From contig JAAVYI010000029.1 of NCBI GenBank assembly GCA_022791055.1, forward strand, positions 40,648 through 104,647: DNA of 64,000 nt, written 5' to 3'. The number at the start of each line of letters is the position of its first letter. The first letter of the stretch is position 1. Position numbers and translations under genes: made by a program. The DNA comes from Clostridia bacterium (GTDB lineage: Bacteria > Bacillota > Clostridia > Christensenellales > Pumilibacteraceae). The notes under the pieces were generated by a model. That model was not told the origin of the DNA, searched no databases, and saw nothing but the letters and a program-made list of their open reading frames with translations. Of the stretch, positions 18,583 to 26,360 are shown piece by piece.

Positions 18583-19308
18583 TCAAATCACCAACCCGCC
18601 GTTGACGTGGAGTACCGTGCCGGTTACAAAGCTGTCGGCCGACGCCAGATACGAAACGGCGGCGGCAATATCGGTCGGCTTGCCGATCCGCCCTAAAGGC
18701 GTCTCGTCGCAAAGCGCGTCCAGATCCTGTGCCGAAAAGCCGCCGAGCATATCGGTTTCGATCGCCCCCGGCGCGACGGCGTTGACGGTCACGCCCGAAG
18801 GCCCTACCTCTTTTGCGAGCGCTTTGGTCAGACCGATTACGGCGGCTTTACTCATCGAATAGACCGTTTCCATTGCCGCGCCGGTCACGCCCCACATCGA
18901 AGAAATATTGACGATACGGCCGAAACGTCCGGCGATCATGTCGGGCAAAAAGGCGCGCGTCGTCAAAAACGCGCCGCGGCAGTTGGCGTTCATCACGGCG
19001 TCGTAGTCGGCGTCGGTCGTGTCTTGCAACAGCTTGTACAACGACACGCCGGCATTGTTGATCAGCGTATCGACCGTGCCGAATGCGCTGCGGCATTCGC
19101 GGTACAATGCTTGCACTTGTTTTGCGTCCGTCACGTCGCAGGCGACCGCCAACGCGCGCACACGGCCGTTCAGTTCGTCGGCTAGCTGCGTAGCTTGCCC
19201 TTTCGAGTTTCGATACGCGATGACGACGTTCATGCCGTCTGCGGCCAATTTTCGGGCAACAGCGGCGCCGATCCCTTTCGCGCCGCCGGTAATGAGTGCT
19301 GTCCTCAC
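18583..19308 (-). CDS. Short-chain dehydrogenase/reductase, FabG-like
   Basis: A 241-aa classical SDR. It shows the NAD(P)-binding TGGAKGIG, the NNAG motif (INNAGVSLY), catalytic Ser in NISSMWG, and YSMSKAA with the catalytic Tyr and Lys. It ends VTGTVLHVNGGLVI as FabG proteins do. The start chosen is GTG at 19308, preceded by GGAG at 8 nt; an in-frame ATG at 19482 would add 58 residues that look non-coding and run into the Mur ligase gene. Closest to 3-oxoacyl-ACP reductase, but a lone FabG-like SDR next to a GNAT could act on another substrate. Confidence 0.88.
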   Translation of the reverse strand: MRTALITGGAKGIGAAVARKLAADGMNVVIAYRNSKGQATQLADELNGRVRALAVACDVTDAKQVQALYRECRSAFGTVDTLINNAGVSLYKLLQDTTDADYDAVMNANCRGAFLTTRAFLPDMIAGRFGRIVNISSMWGVTGAAMETVYSMSKAAVIGLTKALAKEVGPSGVTVNAVAPGAIETDMLGGFSAQDLDALCDETPLGRIGKPTDIAAAVSYLASADSFVTGTVLHVNGGLVI

Positions 19309-19411
19309 CTGTTTTTCTCCATAGGCCGCTTTGATAGACGCGCGGCTGATTTCGTTGTATTTTATTTTGTTGCTCGTCGCTTTCGATTGCGCCGACAGAC
19401 GACGTATGCGC

Positions 19412-20998
19412 TCAATAATTGTCGGGCAAATCGTTTTCGAACAGAACGGCCAAATCGGCCGGCAGAGTGCGCAAACAAGCAACAGCCTCTTGCAACGTGT
19501 CGACTAAAATGACGGCGTTTTCATGCATACCGGCGGCGATCGCGCCCTCTTTGATCTGCGCCCCGCGCGCGCCGACCAAAATCGCGGTATCGCACACCGC
19601 GCCGATCTTCTCGCCCAGCGCGCGGTTGCAAGCCGCCTCTTCCTGCCCCAGTTCGACCATGCCGGGGGTGACGATCACCTTGTAGCGGTCGATCTCTTTG
19701 AGCACGCCCAGCGCGTTGGCCGCGCCTTCCGGGTTGGAGTTGTAGGCGTCGTCGATGATGATCATGCCGTTTTCCTCGATCAGTTCGAGGCGGTGCGGCA
19801 CGGGCTGCAACGTCTTGACGGCCTCGGCCGCCTCTTGCGGCGTGACGCCCAAACTGAACGCGACGGCAAGCGCCATGGTGGTAAGCCCCGCGATGTGCTT
19901 GCCCAACAGTTTGGTGGTAAAATGCGTCGTCTCGCCGTTGACGGTAATATCGAATTCGGTGCCTTCGGACGAGACGCGTACATGGTCGTAGGTGATCTCG
20001 GCGTCGGTGTCGGCCGCCCCCGTCAGCATACGCGGCTCACGCGTTTTCGTGAACATTTCGATGTTGTCGGTGCTGTCGGCGTTGAACACGGCAAGCCCGG
20101 ACACCGCCAAGTTTTCGATCAGTTCGTACTTGGTGCGCTTGATATTCTCGCGGCTGCCGAACGTCTCCAAATGCTGATTGCCGATCCCCGTGATCAGTCC
20201 GTAGTTGGGTACGACGATCTTGGCGAGTTCGGCAATGTCGCCGACGTTGCGCGCGCCCATTTCGGCGATCAGTACCTGCGTGTCGTCGGTCAGATCGTTG
20301 TTGACCGTGCGCGCAAGCCCCAGCGGCGTGTTGTAACTGGCTTTCGACGCGCACACCGTGTATTTTGTTTCGAGCATACATTTCAAGATCGCTTTTTCGG
20401 TCGTTTTGCCGAAACTGCCGGTAATGCCGACGCGGATCAGTTCGGGCATTTCCTTTAAATATTTGGTCGCCCGCACCTTATAGCCGTAGTTGTTGAGCGT
20501 CTCGAACGGTTTAACCAGCCAATGCGCCAGCGTCACCGAAAACGGCACCAACATCAGCAGCAGCGCAATGAGCGTATACGATACGCCGATGATCCCGCCC
20601 AGCCAAATCAAAAAGAACGTTTCGGCCGCGTACAGCACGGCGGCCACGGTGACAAAGCGCACCATGCGCGGCGTGTACTTGACCGGCGTTTTGTTGACTT
20701 CGCGGCGGTTGAGCGCGATGAACAGGATCGAAAAGCCAAGGAAAAAGATATATCCGATATAGTACCAGTACGAATAGCTTTTAAAGCACATGTAAAATAC
20801 CAGCATACCGATCAGCGAGAAAAAGCCCGCGCCGAAATAGCGGATGAGATAGTCGCCGCGCGTGATGCGGAACCAGTTGACCACGCCCTTGACCTTGTAG
20901 CCGCCGAGCTGGTACATCTGGAACATTTTGACCGAAACCGCCGTCAGCAGCGCCGACGAAAGCACGGTATATAGTATCGTCATGGTAAGCTGAATCAT
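19412..20998 (-). CDS. Membrane-anchored Mur ligase, MurF-like
   Basis: A 528-aa protein with two parts. Residues 1-165 hold about five membrane segments (e.g. FFSLIGMLVFYMCF, YYIGYIFFLGFSILFIAL, YTLIALLLMLVPFSVTL). Residues 180-528 are a Mur ligase: P-loop GITGSFGKTTEK (about 192-200), GIGNQHLETFGS, and the C-terminal domain with HRLELIEENGMIIIDDAYNS. The canonical MurF N-terminal UDP-binding domain seems replaced by the membrane region. MurF adds D-Ala-D-Ala to the peptidoglycan stem. Whether this protein is the housekeeping MurF or a specialised ligase cannot be decided here. The alpha/beta hydrolase gene ends 39 bp upstream and probably belongs to the same unit. Confidence 0.82.
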   Translation of the reverse strand: MIQLTMTILYTVLSSALLTAVSVKMFQMYQLGGYKVKGVVNWFRITRGDYLIRYFGAGFFSLIGMLVFYMCFKSYSYWYYIGYIFFLGFSILFIALNRREVNKTPVKYTPRMVRFVTVAAVLYAAETFFLIWLGGIIGVSYTLIALLLMLVPFSVTLAHWLVKPFETLNNYGYKVRATKYLKEMPELIRVGITGSFGKTTEKAILKCMLETKYTVCASKASYNTPLGLARTVNNDLTDDTQVLIAEMGARNVGDIAELAKIVVPNYGLITGIGNQHLETFGSRENIKRTKYELIENLAVSGLAVFNADSTDNIEMFTKTREPRMLTGAADTDAEITYDHVRVSSEGTEFDITVNGETTHFTTKLLGKHIAGLTTMALAVAFSLGVTPQEAAEAVKTLQPVPHRLELIEENGMIIIDDAYNSNPEGAANALGVLKEIDRYKVIVTPGMVELGQEEAACNRALGEKIGAVCDTAILVGARGAQIKEGAIAAGMHENAVILVDTLQEAVACLRTLPADLAVLFENDLPDNY

Positions 20999-21036
20999 TC
21001 GTCCATGCTCTCCCTGTCACAGAAATTGTCCTTCAT

Positions 21037-21741
21037 TTATAAAAACGCCTCGAGTATGCGGTGGAATGTCGGCATATTATCCACATATGCGTAATGTCCG
21101 CCATGTAGCGTGATCAGCGCACAGTCTTTGACCGCCTTTTCGATACGCCGCGCCATGTACAGCGGCGTGTCGCGGTCGTCTTTACCCCAAACAAGCAGCG
21201 TCGGGCAATCGATATAGGCTAGCTCCGGCTCGAGAAAGGTATTGACCACGCGCTTGAATACGCCGCGCATCGTCTCGTCGAGCGCCCGATAGTCGGCGCT
21301 GCCGCCGCTTGGGTTTAGACCCAACTTGCGTTTTAGCTTGAACGTGCCGACTTTCCAGTAATAGCGTAGGCCGCGCCGCGGTTTCATGCCGGCCGCGTCG
21401 ACCAACACCAGTTTTTCGACCGCGTCGAGTTTTCCTAAGATGATCGACACGCGGCCGCCGAAACTGTGTCCGACCGGAATAAACCGCGAATAGCCGAGCG
21501 TTTCGGTCAACGCGACAACGGCGCGGGCGTACTCGTAGATACCCCAGTCGGGCGGCGGCGGCGGTGAAGCCCCGAATCCGGGAAAGTCGATGAGCAGCGT
21601 CTCGCGCCCGAATGCCGATAAAAAATCGAACGTGCCGCGAAAGCTCGCCGTACTGCCGCCCCAGCCGTGTAGCAGCACGACCGGCGTTCCGTCGCCGGTA
21701 TTACGCAGATAGTGAATCCCGTCGGAAACGCCCTCTTGCAT
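21037..21741 (-). CDS. Alpha/beta hydrolase
   Basis: A 234-aa hydrolase of the alpha/beta fold. It has the oxyanion segment VVLLHGWGGS, the nucleophile elbow GHSFGG, the acid in LVWGKDDRDTP and the catalytic His in LHGGHYAYVDN. No signal peptide or membrane anchor is visible, so it is cytoplasmic. It lies between rimI and the membrane Mur ligase on the same strand, which suggests a link to cell-envelope metabolism, but the substrate is unknown. A GGGAGGG site precedes the ATG. Confidence 0.88.
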   Translation of the reverse strand: MQEGVSDGIHYLRNTGDGTPVVLLHGWGGSTASFRGTFDFLSAFGRETLLIDFPGFGASPPPPPDWGIYEYARAVVALTETLGYSRFIPVGHSFGGRVSIILGKLDAVEKLVLVDAAGMKPRRGLRYYWKVGTFKLKRKLGLNPSGGSADYRALDETMRGVFKRVVNTFLEPELAYIDCPTLLVWGKDDRDTPLYMARRIEKAVKDCALITLHGGHYAYVDNMPTFHRILEAFL

Positions 21742-21768
21742 GTTTAGCCGCCCTCCCGTCGCAAAGCA

Positions 21769-22185
21769 TTAGATATTCTTTGCCATGACCACGGCAGTCC
21801 CGCTTTTGTAATACTGCTTGCGCGTCGCTATCGGCGCAAATCCCTTTTCGCGGTACAGCCGCATCGCCGGATTTTGCTCATTGACCTCAAGCAGCAGCCG
21901 CGTCGCCCCGCGCGCTCTCGCCTCGCCGATCAGCGCGTCGAGCAGCGCGCCGCCGATCCCCTGTCCGCGACGGTCGGGCACGACGGCGATGTTGGTGATC
22001 TCCGCATCCTCGTACAATACTTGCATTCCGGCGTACCCCGCGCCGTCGTCGGCGATCAGATAGACATACGTTTCGCCGACAATCGCCGCCCCAATATCCT
22101 CGCGGCTCCAGGGACATTCGATGTACGCCTGTTCCAGTCGGTACACCGTGTCGACGTCGTCCGCCGTCGCGCGTCTTATCCGCAT
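21769..22185 (-). CDS. rimI: Ribosomal-protein-alanine N-acetyltransferase RimI
   Basis: A 138-aa GNAT protein that acetylates the N-terminal Ala of ribosomal protein S18 and possibly other targets. It shows the RimI order: MRIRRATADDVDTVYRLEQA, WSREDI, ITNIAVVPDRRGQGIGGALL (acetyl-CoA loop) and LEVNEQNPAMRLYREKGF. Start at 22185 is preceded by GGGAGGGCGG; an in-frame ATG at 22284 lies in a structured repeat. Position downstream of tsaB is the common tsaE-tsaB-rimI order of Firmicutes. Confidence 0.92.
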   Translation of the reverse strand: MRIRRATADDVDTVYRLEQAYIECPWSREDIGAAIVGETYVYLIADDGAGYAGMQVLYEDAEITNIAVVPDRRGQGIGGALLDALIGEARARGATRLLLEVNEQNPAMRLYREKGFAPIATRKQYYKSGTAVVMAKNI

Positions 22186-22220
22186 GTTACCGCCCTCCCG
22201 TATAAAATATCTTTGAACGT

Positions 22221-22330
22221 GTAGGCGCGGCGCAGACGGGCAACAGTCCGTGGAACGACGTCGGGATTGTACATCGCCGTACATGACCGCGGCGTTTCAC
22301 GGAGCGTAGCCCGTATCCGCCGATGCCTAC
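22221..22330 (+). repeat. Structured intergenic element (family S), copy E
   Basis: Lies between tsaB and rimI. Outer stem GTAGGC (22221-22226)/GCCTAC (22325-22330) with CGGCG/CGCCG inside; second stem ACGGGC/GCCCGT; fixed loop AACAG (22242-22246) facing GCGTA; third stem TCCGTGGAACG (22247-22257)/CGTTTCACGGA (22293-22303); apical stem TGTAC/GTACA around ATCGCC. The apical stem differs from the GTAG/CTAC of the other four copies but still pairs, which supports a conserved fold. The conserved strand runs opposite to the flanking genes. Confidence 0.8.
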
Positions 22331-22334
22331 GCTT

Positions 22335-22937
22335 TCAAAGCTCGGCCTGGGACTTGCGGACGTACAAAGGTACGATCTCGCTGTACGGTACCGCATCGGC
22401 CGTATGCGCAAGCACCGCGCCGATCAGCCCCTGCCCGGCCGCGCATTCTCCGAAACGCGCGCATACGCTGTCGGTGACAACGGCACAATCGGCGTGCGCG
22501 GCGATATAGGCTTCGGCCTCGTCGAGCGTCAGGCACAGCGGGCCTTCCAAAAACCGTTTGCCTACGTCGAAACGGGCAATATAGCAAAAGCCGTTGCCGG
22601 CGTCGCCGACCGTGACGGTTGCGCCGTCGCTCTCTCTATTATATGCCAGCACCTCGCATAGCGTGACGGGAATGACCGGTTTCTCAAGTGCATAGGCCAT
22701 CGCGCGTACCGAACTGACGCCGATGCGAATGCCGGTGAACGAGCCGGGGCCTACGACCACCGCCAGCGCGTCTAAATCGCTCGGCCGCAAACCGACTTCG
22801 CAAAGCAGCGCTTCGACGGCCGGCATCAGCGCAACCGACGCGCGCCGCCCGTTCGGGTCGCGGTAAAACCGCGTCACTTCGCCGATAAGCGCGATTTCGG
22901 TTTCGGCACCGGCCGTATTGACGGCTAAAATCGTCAT
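22335..22937 (-). CDS. tsaB: tRNA threonylcarbamoyladenosine protein TsaB
   Basis: A 200-aa ASKHA-fold protein that scaffolds TsaD and TsaE in making t6A37 on ANN-decoding tRNAs. It begins MTILAVNTAGAETEIALIG and has the TsaB signature VVGPGSFTGIRIGVSSVRAM. Its ATG overlaps the yhbY stop by 4 bp (ATGA). tsaD is not in this window. The gene end abuts structured element E. Confidence 0.94.
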   Translation of the reverse strand: MTILAVNTAGAETEIALIGEVTRFYRDPNGRRASVALMPAVEALLCEVGLRPSDLDALAVVVGPGSFTGIRIGVSSVRAMAYALEKPVIPVTLCEVLAYNRESDGATVTVGDAGNGFCYIARFDVGKRFLEGPLCLTLDEAEAYIAAHADCAVVTDSVCARFGECAAGQGLIGAVLAHTADAVPYSEIVPLYVRKSQAEL

Positions 22938-23221
22938 AACTCGATATGCCTCGCTTTCTCGTTCTCGCTCTTGCGATACAGCACGATCTTGTTGCCGATC
23001 GCGGTGATCGGCTCTGCGTGCAAGCGTTTTGAAAGCGTTTCCAAAACGACCGCAGGCGATTCGGCGGTTTTTAATACTGTCAGCTTGACCAACTCGCGCG
23101 CGGAAAGCGCGTCGTCGACGGCCGCGGCGACTGCGTCGGTCACGCCGTCCTTGCCGACTTGAAAGATCGGCTGTTCGGCGGTCGCCAAACTTCTAAGTTT
23201 TGCCCGTGTTTTGCTTGTCAT
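22934..23221 (-). CDS. yhbY: CRM-domain ribosome-binding protein YhbY
   Basis: A 95-aa protein made only of a CRS1-YhbY (CRM) domain: [26 protein letters not shown], the basic first helix, then the GNKIVLYRK C-terminal strand (the usual GxxxVLYR). YhbY binds pre-50S particles and helps 50S assembly. The start at 23221 is preceded by GGGAG and overlaps the end of tsaE by 29 bp. It is placed between tsaE and tsaB, with a 4-bp overlap to tsaB, so it is embedded in the t6A operon. Confidence 0.93.
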   Translation of the reverse strand: MTSKTRAKLRSLATAEQPIFQVGKDGVTDAVAAAVDDALSARELVKLTVLKTAESPAVVLETLSKRLHAEPITAIGNKIVLYRKSENEKARHIEL

Positions 23222-23627
23222 CGAATGTAAGCTCCCTTCCTCCGTCCTTACACGCAAAGCGTACGACCGTCGTGATCCGCGGCATGAATGCCGTCCCTAA
23301 GTTCTCCGCCCACTCGACCACCGTCACGCCGCGCGGGTCGGCCAAACATTCGGTCAACCCCGCCTCTTCGGCCTCTTCGAGCGAAGCCAGTCGATAGGCG
23401 TCGTAGTGGTACAGATTGAGCCGCCCGGCGTAGTCGTTCATCACGGTAAAAGTCGGGCTGGTCACCGTTTCCGTGATGCCCAGTCCTGCCGCCAGTCCTT
23501 TGGTGAACAGCGTTTTGCCCATGCCGAGATCGCCCTCGAGCGATACAACTTCGCCGCCCTGTAGCCGCGCGGCAAACCGCTCGCCCAGTCGGAAGGTGTC
23601 CGCCGGTGTTTGCGCATAGTACGTCAT
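23193..23627 (-). CDS. tsaE: tRNA threonylcarbamoyladenosine ATPase TsaE
   Basis: A 144-aa P-loop ATPase needed for the t6A cycle. It shows Walker [24 protein letters not shown] and the HYDAYRL and VVEWAENL motifs of the family. I chose the ATG at 23627. It is 7 nt from a TATACT -10 box and has no clear Shine-Dalgarno, so its mRNA may be leaderless. It is the first gene of the tsaE-yhbY-tsaB-(element E)-rimI string. Confidence 0.93.
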   Translation of the reverse strand: MTYYAQTPADTFRLGERFAARLQGGEVVSLEGDLGMGKTLFTKGLAAGLGITETVTSPTFTVMNDYAGRLNLYHYDAYRLASLEEAEEAGLTECLADPRGVTVVEWAENLGTAFMPRITTVVRFACKDGGRELTFDDKQNTGKT

Positions 23628-23634
23628 ACTCAAT

Positions 23635-23663
23635 AGTATACACCTTTTCCGCGCGTTTTGCAA
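23635..23663 (-). promoter_or_regulatory. Promoter of tsaE operon, predicted leaderless
   Basis: On the minus strand TTGCAA (23658-23663), 17 bp spacer, TATACT (23635-23640). The tsaE ATG starts 7 nt after the -10 box, about where transcription should begin. Confidence 0.75.
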
Positions 23664-23684
23664 CCGTTACGGACTGCCAAATTT

Positions 23685-24341
23685 TTAAGCATCCGTTTGC
23701 TTTTCGACAGCGTTTTCGACCGGCGGTGCGGGTTCGTCGACCGCGGCGGCCGTCTCTGCCTGCGTGACCGTCTCGAAACGCTTTTTAGGCGTAAGCACAT
23801 ATTTTTTCAGCATAAACGAAAGCCGCTTGTATAGGAAGAACACCAAGATCGAGATCGCCACCGATTTGATCGCGTTGAATGCCAGCACATACGGCCACAG
23901 TGACGCGAACATATCGACCGCGCCCGCGCCGGCGAACAGCGGGAAATTGATATAGCGGTTACACACGAGCGATATGCCGATCTGGCACACGCAGCCGATT
24001 CCCAATCCCGCGGCCACCCATGCCCGCCCCTTTTTGAAACGGTACAGCACCGTAGGCACGACAACGAACGCCGTCACGATGATAAAGTTGGCCAATTCCC
24101 CGACGCCGCCGGTCGAGGACTTGGTACCCCAGATCAAAAGCTGTTTAACGCCCTCGATGACGATCGCGCCGGGCAGCCCGAACATATAGCCGCCGAACAG
24201 CGTCGCAAACGTCGAAAAGTCCAGTTTCAGAAAGGGCGCGGCGGGAAAGATCGGAAATTCCAACCAACTCAAGCCGTAGCCGATCGCCGTCAGCATGGCG
24301 AGCGTCACAATGGTGCGCGTACTGAAAAATTTGTTTTGCAT
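23685..24341 (-). CDS. ribU: Riboflavin ECF transporter S component (RibU)
   Basis: A 218-aa membrane protein with about six hydrophobic segments (TIVTLAMLTAIGYGLSWLEF, FATLFGGYMFGLPGAIVIEG and others) and a charged C-terminal tail of about 45 residues rich in Ala/Glu/Pro. FPIFPAAPFLKLDFS near residue 30 is the RibU-type substrate loop. RibU binds riboflavin and works with the shared EcfA/A'/T module, not present in this window. The FMN riboswitch upstream supports the substrate. I chose ATG 24341 because AGGAGG stands 8 nt upstream; an in-frame ATG at 24365 has no such site. Confidence 0.92.
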   Translation of the reverse strand: MQNKFFSTRTIVTLAMLTAIGYGLSWLEFPIFPAAPFLKLDFSTFATLFGGYMFGLPGAIVIEGVKQLLIWGTKSSTGGVGELANFIIVTAFVVVPTVLYRFKKGRAWVAAGLGIGCVCQIGISLVCNRYINFPLFAGAGAVDMFASLWPYVLAFNAIKSVAISILVFFLYKRLSFMLKKYVLTPKKRFETVTQAETAAAVDEPAPPVENAVEKQTDA

Positions 24342-24347
24342 AAAAAA

Positions 24348-24374
24348 CGCCTCCTGTTTTTGCAACCGGAGACG
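24348..24374 (-). promoter_or_regulatory. Shine-Dalgarno sequestering hairpin of ribU
   Basis: On the minus strand CGTCTCC pairs with GGAGGCG (7 bp, one G-U). The 3' arm contains the ribU Shine-Dalgarno, so this stem would hide it. It is the likely expression platform of the FMN riboswitch, acting on translation (inference). Confidence 0.6.
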
Positions 24375-24406
24375 TGAAAAATTGCTTTACAAAAAAGCCC
24401 TACTTT

Positions 24407-24525
24407 CAACTTATATCATCCCGACTGTACGGTCGGTCAAGGAATCACACCTTGTCGGCAGCCCGAATACAGGCTGTTCGCGGACTTTTACCGCCGGTGG
24501 GGACTTGCACCCCGCCCCTAAGTTG
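24407..24525 (-). promoter_or_regulatory. FMN riboswitch (RFN element)
   Basis: On the minus strand the element starts with closing stem CAACTTA (24519-24525), paired with TAAGTTG (24407-24413). Between them are the conserved RFN blocks GGGGTGCAAGTCCCCACCGG, CGGT...AGTCCGCGA, the variable arm GCC/GGC, AAGG-GTGATTCCTT and GACCGACCGTACAGTCGGGA. FMN binding should shut off ribU. The order of conserved blocks matches the RFN consensus closely. Confidence 0.96.
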
Positions 24526-24532
24526 TAGGTAC

Positions 24533-24561
24533 AGTATACTATATATATGCGAAAAAAGCAA
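24533..24561 (-). promoter_or_regulatory. Promoter of the FMN riboswitch-ribU unit
   Basis: On the minus strand TTGCTT (24556-24561), 17 bp, TATACT (24533-24538). Transcription would start about at the first base of the riboswitch closing stem. Confidence 0.65.
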
Positions 24562-24583
24562 GCGTTCGGGCAAAAAATTTCGG

Positions 24584-25360
24584 CTATTCGATTTCCCCGT
24601 CGACGTAAAAGCGGTAGAACGCGCCTTGTTCGGTTTGCGTTTTGGCCGCGCGAACGCCGTAGACGCGCTCGATAGCGCCTGCGGCGAACACGGCCTCGGG
24701 CGCGCCGACGGTCACGACCTTGCCGCCGTCGAGCAGGACGACGCGATCGGCCATGCGCAGCGCAGCGTCGAGGTCGTGCAGTACGGCGACGACGGTGCGC
24801 GATTCGGACAAGCGTTTGATGCGCGTCAGCATTTCCCAAGCGTCGTGCATATCGAGGAAAGTCGTCGGCTCGTCGAGCAAAAGAATTTCGGTTTGCTGAC
24901 ACAGCGCCATAGCCAAATACACGCGCTGCCGCTCGCCGCCGGACAGCGCCGCCGTGTCGGTCGCCGCGAAACTTTCGACGCGCGTCAGTCGCATGGCCTC
25001 GTCGACGGCTTGGCGGTCGCCGGCACGCAAAACGCGCGGGAAACCCAAATACGGGAAACGGCCGTGCTCGACCAGTTGCCGCACCGGGATATGCGGCACG
25101 TCGCGCACCTGCGGCAGTACGGCCAGTTTGCGGGCGAGCGCTTTAGGCGCATAGTCGCGTGCCTCTACGCCGTCGACCGTCACGCTGCCGCGGTACGGCA
25201 GTCGCCCGCCGATCGCACGCAGCAGCGTACTTTTGCCGCAGCCGTTTTTGCCGACGATCGCGGTAAAACCGCGGGAAAACGTAAGATCGACGTCTGTCAG
25301 CACGTCGCGCGCACCGTAGCCGCAGGTCAAACCGCTTGTTTGTATCACGCTATCTGCCAT
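24584..25360 (-). CDS. FecE/FepC-like ABC transporter ATP-binding protein
   Basis: A 258-aa ATPase for an iron-chelate/cobalamin/haem type importer. It has Walker A GKNGCGKST, the Q-loop region LPQVRDVPHIPVRQLVEHGR, signature LSGGERQRV, Walker B EILLLDEPTTFLD and switch His in VLHDLDAALRMAD, all in the order of the FecE/BtuD group. Start ATG 25360 has GGGAGG 5 nt upstream and overlaps the end of the permease gene by 11 bp. Last gene of the operon that starts with the siroheme reductase. Confidence 0.92.
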   Translation of the reverse strand: MADSVIQTSGLTCGYGARDVLTDVDLTFSRGFTAIVGKNGCGKSTLLRAIGGRLPYRGSVTVDGVEARDYAPKALARKLAVLPQVRDVPHIPVRQLVEHGRFPYLGFPRVLRAGDRQAVDEAMRLTRVESFAATDTAALSGGERQRVYLAMALCQQTEILLLDEPTTFLDMHDAWEMLTRIKRLSESRTVVAVLHDLDAALRMADRVVLLDGGKVVTVGAPEAVFAAGAIERVYGVRAAKTQTEQGAFYRFYVDGEIE

Positions 25361-26360
25361 ATCGCCTCCCTTTGCGCCGTTGCAGCAACAGGAACAGAAA
25401 GAACGGCGCGCCGATAAACGACAGTAAGATCCCGACCGGCAGTTCGTAGGGCGCAAACGCTGTGCGCGCGATCAGGTCGCACAGCATAGTAAACGACGCG
25501 CCGAATGCGGCCGACAGCGGGAGCAAGATGCGGCAGTCGCTGCCGAACAGCAGACGCAACAAGTTGGGGACGATCAGGCCGACAAAGCCGATCAACCCGC
25601 CCAGCGAGATCGCCGCACCGCACAGTAGCGCAGCCAGCACGACGGCCGAAAAGCGCACCAAGCGTACCCGTAGCCCCAAAGATGCCGCGACGTCGACGCC
25701 CAAGCGCAACACGTTATAATCACTGCTTAGTAGCACCGCGCCGATGAGACCGACGGCGGTCAACACGGCAGCAGGCACGACGGCGCGCATACCGACGCCC
25801 GAAAAGCCGCCGACGGTAAACGCCAAACGATCGATGCCGACATGCGGAAACAGAGTGACGACCAGATCGATAATAGCCGACAGAAAGGCCGAAACGGCAA
25901 TGCCGCTTAAGATGACGGTAGACTTACTTGCGCCGGTGCGGACGGCAAAGGCGTAGACGGCCATCGCCGCCCCGAACGCGCCGACAAACGCGAACAGCGA
26001 GCGCGCGATGAATGCGGTCGGAAAGAACGCGGCGGCGAGTACCACCATCATACCGCTGCCGGCGTTGACGCCGATGACCGATCCCGACGCCAAGGGGTTA
26101 TTGAGTACCGTTTGTAACAGTACACCCGCCGCAGCCAACGCTGCGCCGGCGACGAGCGCCGCCAAGGTGCGCGGCAGGCGCACGTATAGGACAATACGCG
26201 CGGCCGGGCTGTCGACGTCGGCGAGCGCGCCGAACACTTCGGCAAGCGACAGATTGACCGAGCCGACACACAGGCTGAGTAGCGTCAGCCCCAACAGCAG
26301 CAGCACGGCCAGCGCCGCCCAAACGCCTTTATGAATAAAGAATTTCTTCGAGATATGCAT
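25350..26360 (-). CDS. FecCD-family ABC transporter permease
   Basis: A 336-aa permease with about ten membrane segments. FecCD markers are RLPRTLAALVAGAALAAAGV, VLNNPLASGSVIGVNAGSGM (the conserved NPLA...G.. motif), SLGGLIGFVGLIVPNLLRLL and ELPVGILLSFIGAPFFLFLL at the C-terminus. It should form a homodimer. The start overlaps the end of the binding-protein gene by 32 bp, and the ATPase gene overlaps its end by 11 bp. Confidence 0.94.
   Translation of the reverse strand: MHISKKFFIHKGVWAALAVLLLLGLTLLSLCVGSVNLSLAEVFGALADVDSPAARIVLYVRLPRTLAALVAGAALAAAGVLLQTVLNNPLASGSVIGVNAGSGMMVVLAAAFFPTAFIARSLFAFVGAFGAAMAVYAFAVRTGASKSTVILSGIAVSAFLSAIIDLVVTLFPHVGIDRLAFTVGGFSGVGMRAVVPAAVLTAVGLIGAVLLSSDYNVLRLGVDVAASLGLRVRLVRFSAVVLAALLCGAAISLGGLIGFVGLIVPNLLRLLFGSDCRILLPLSAAFGASFTMLCDLIARTAFAPYELPVGILLSFIGAPFFLFLLLQRRKGRRYGR

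Noticed and set aside
22221..22330. Integron attC site as an explanation for the structured elements
   Set aside because: The fold is reminiscent, but the RYYYAAC/GTTRRRY core pair is absent, there are no gene cassettes or integrase, and the elements lie between housekeeping operon genes.
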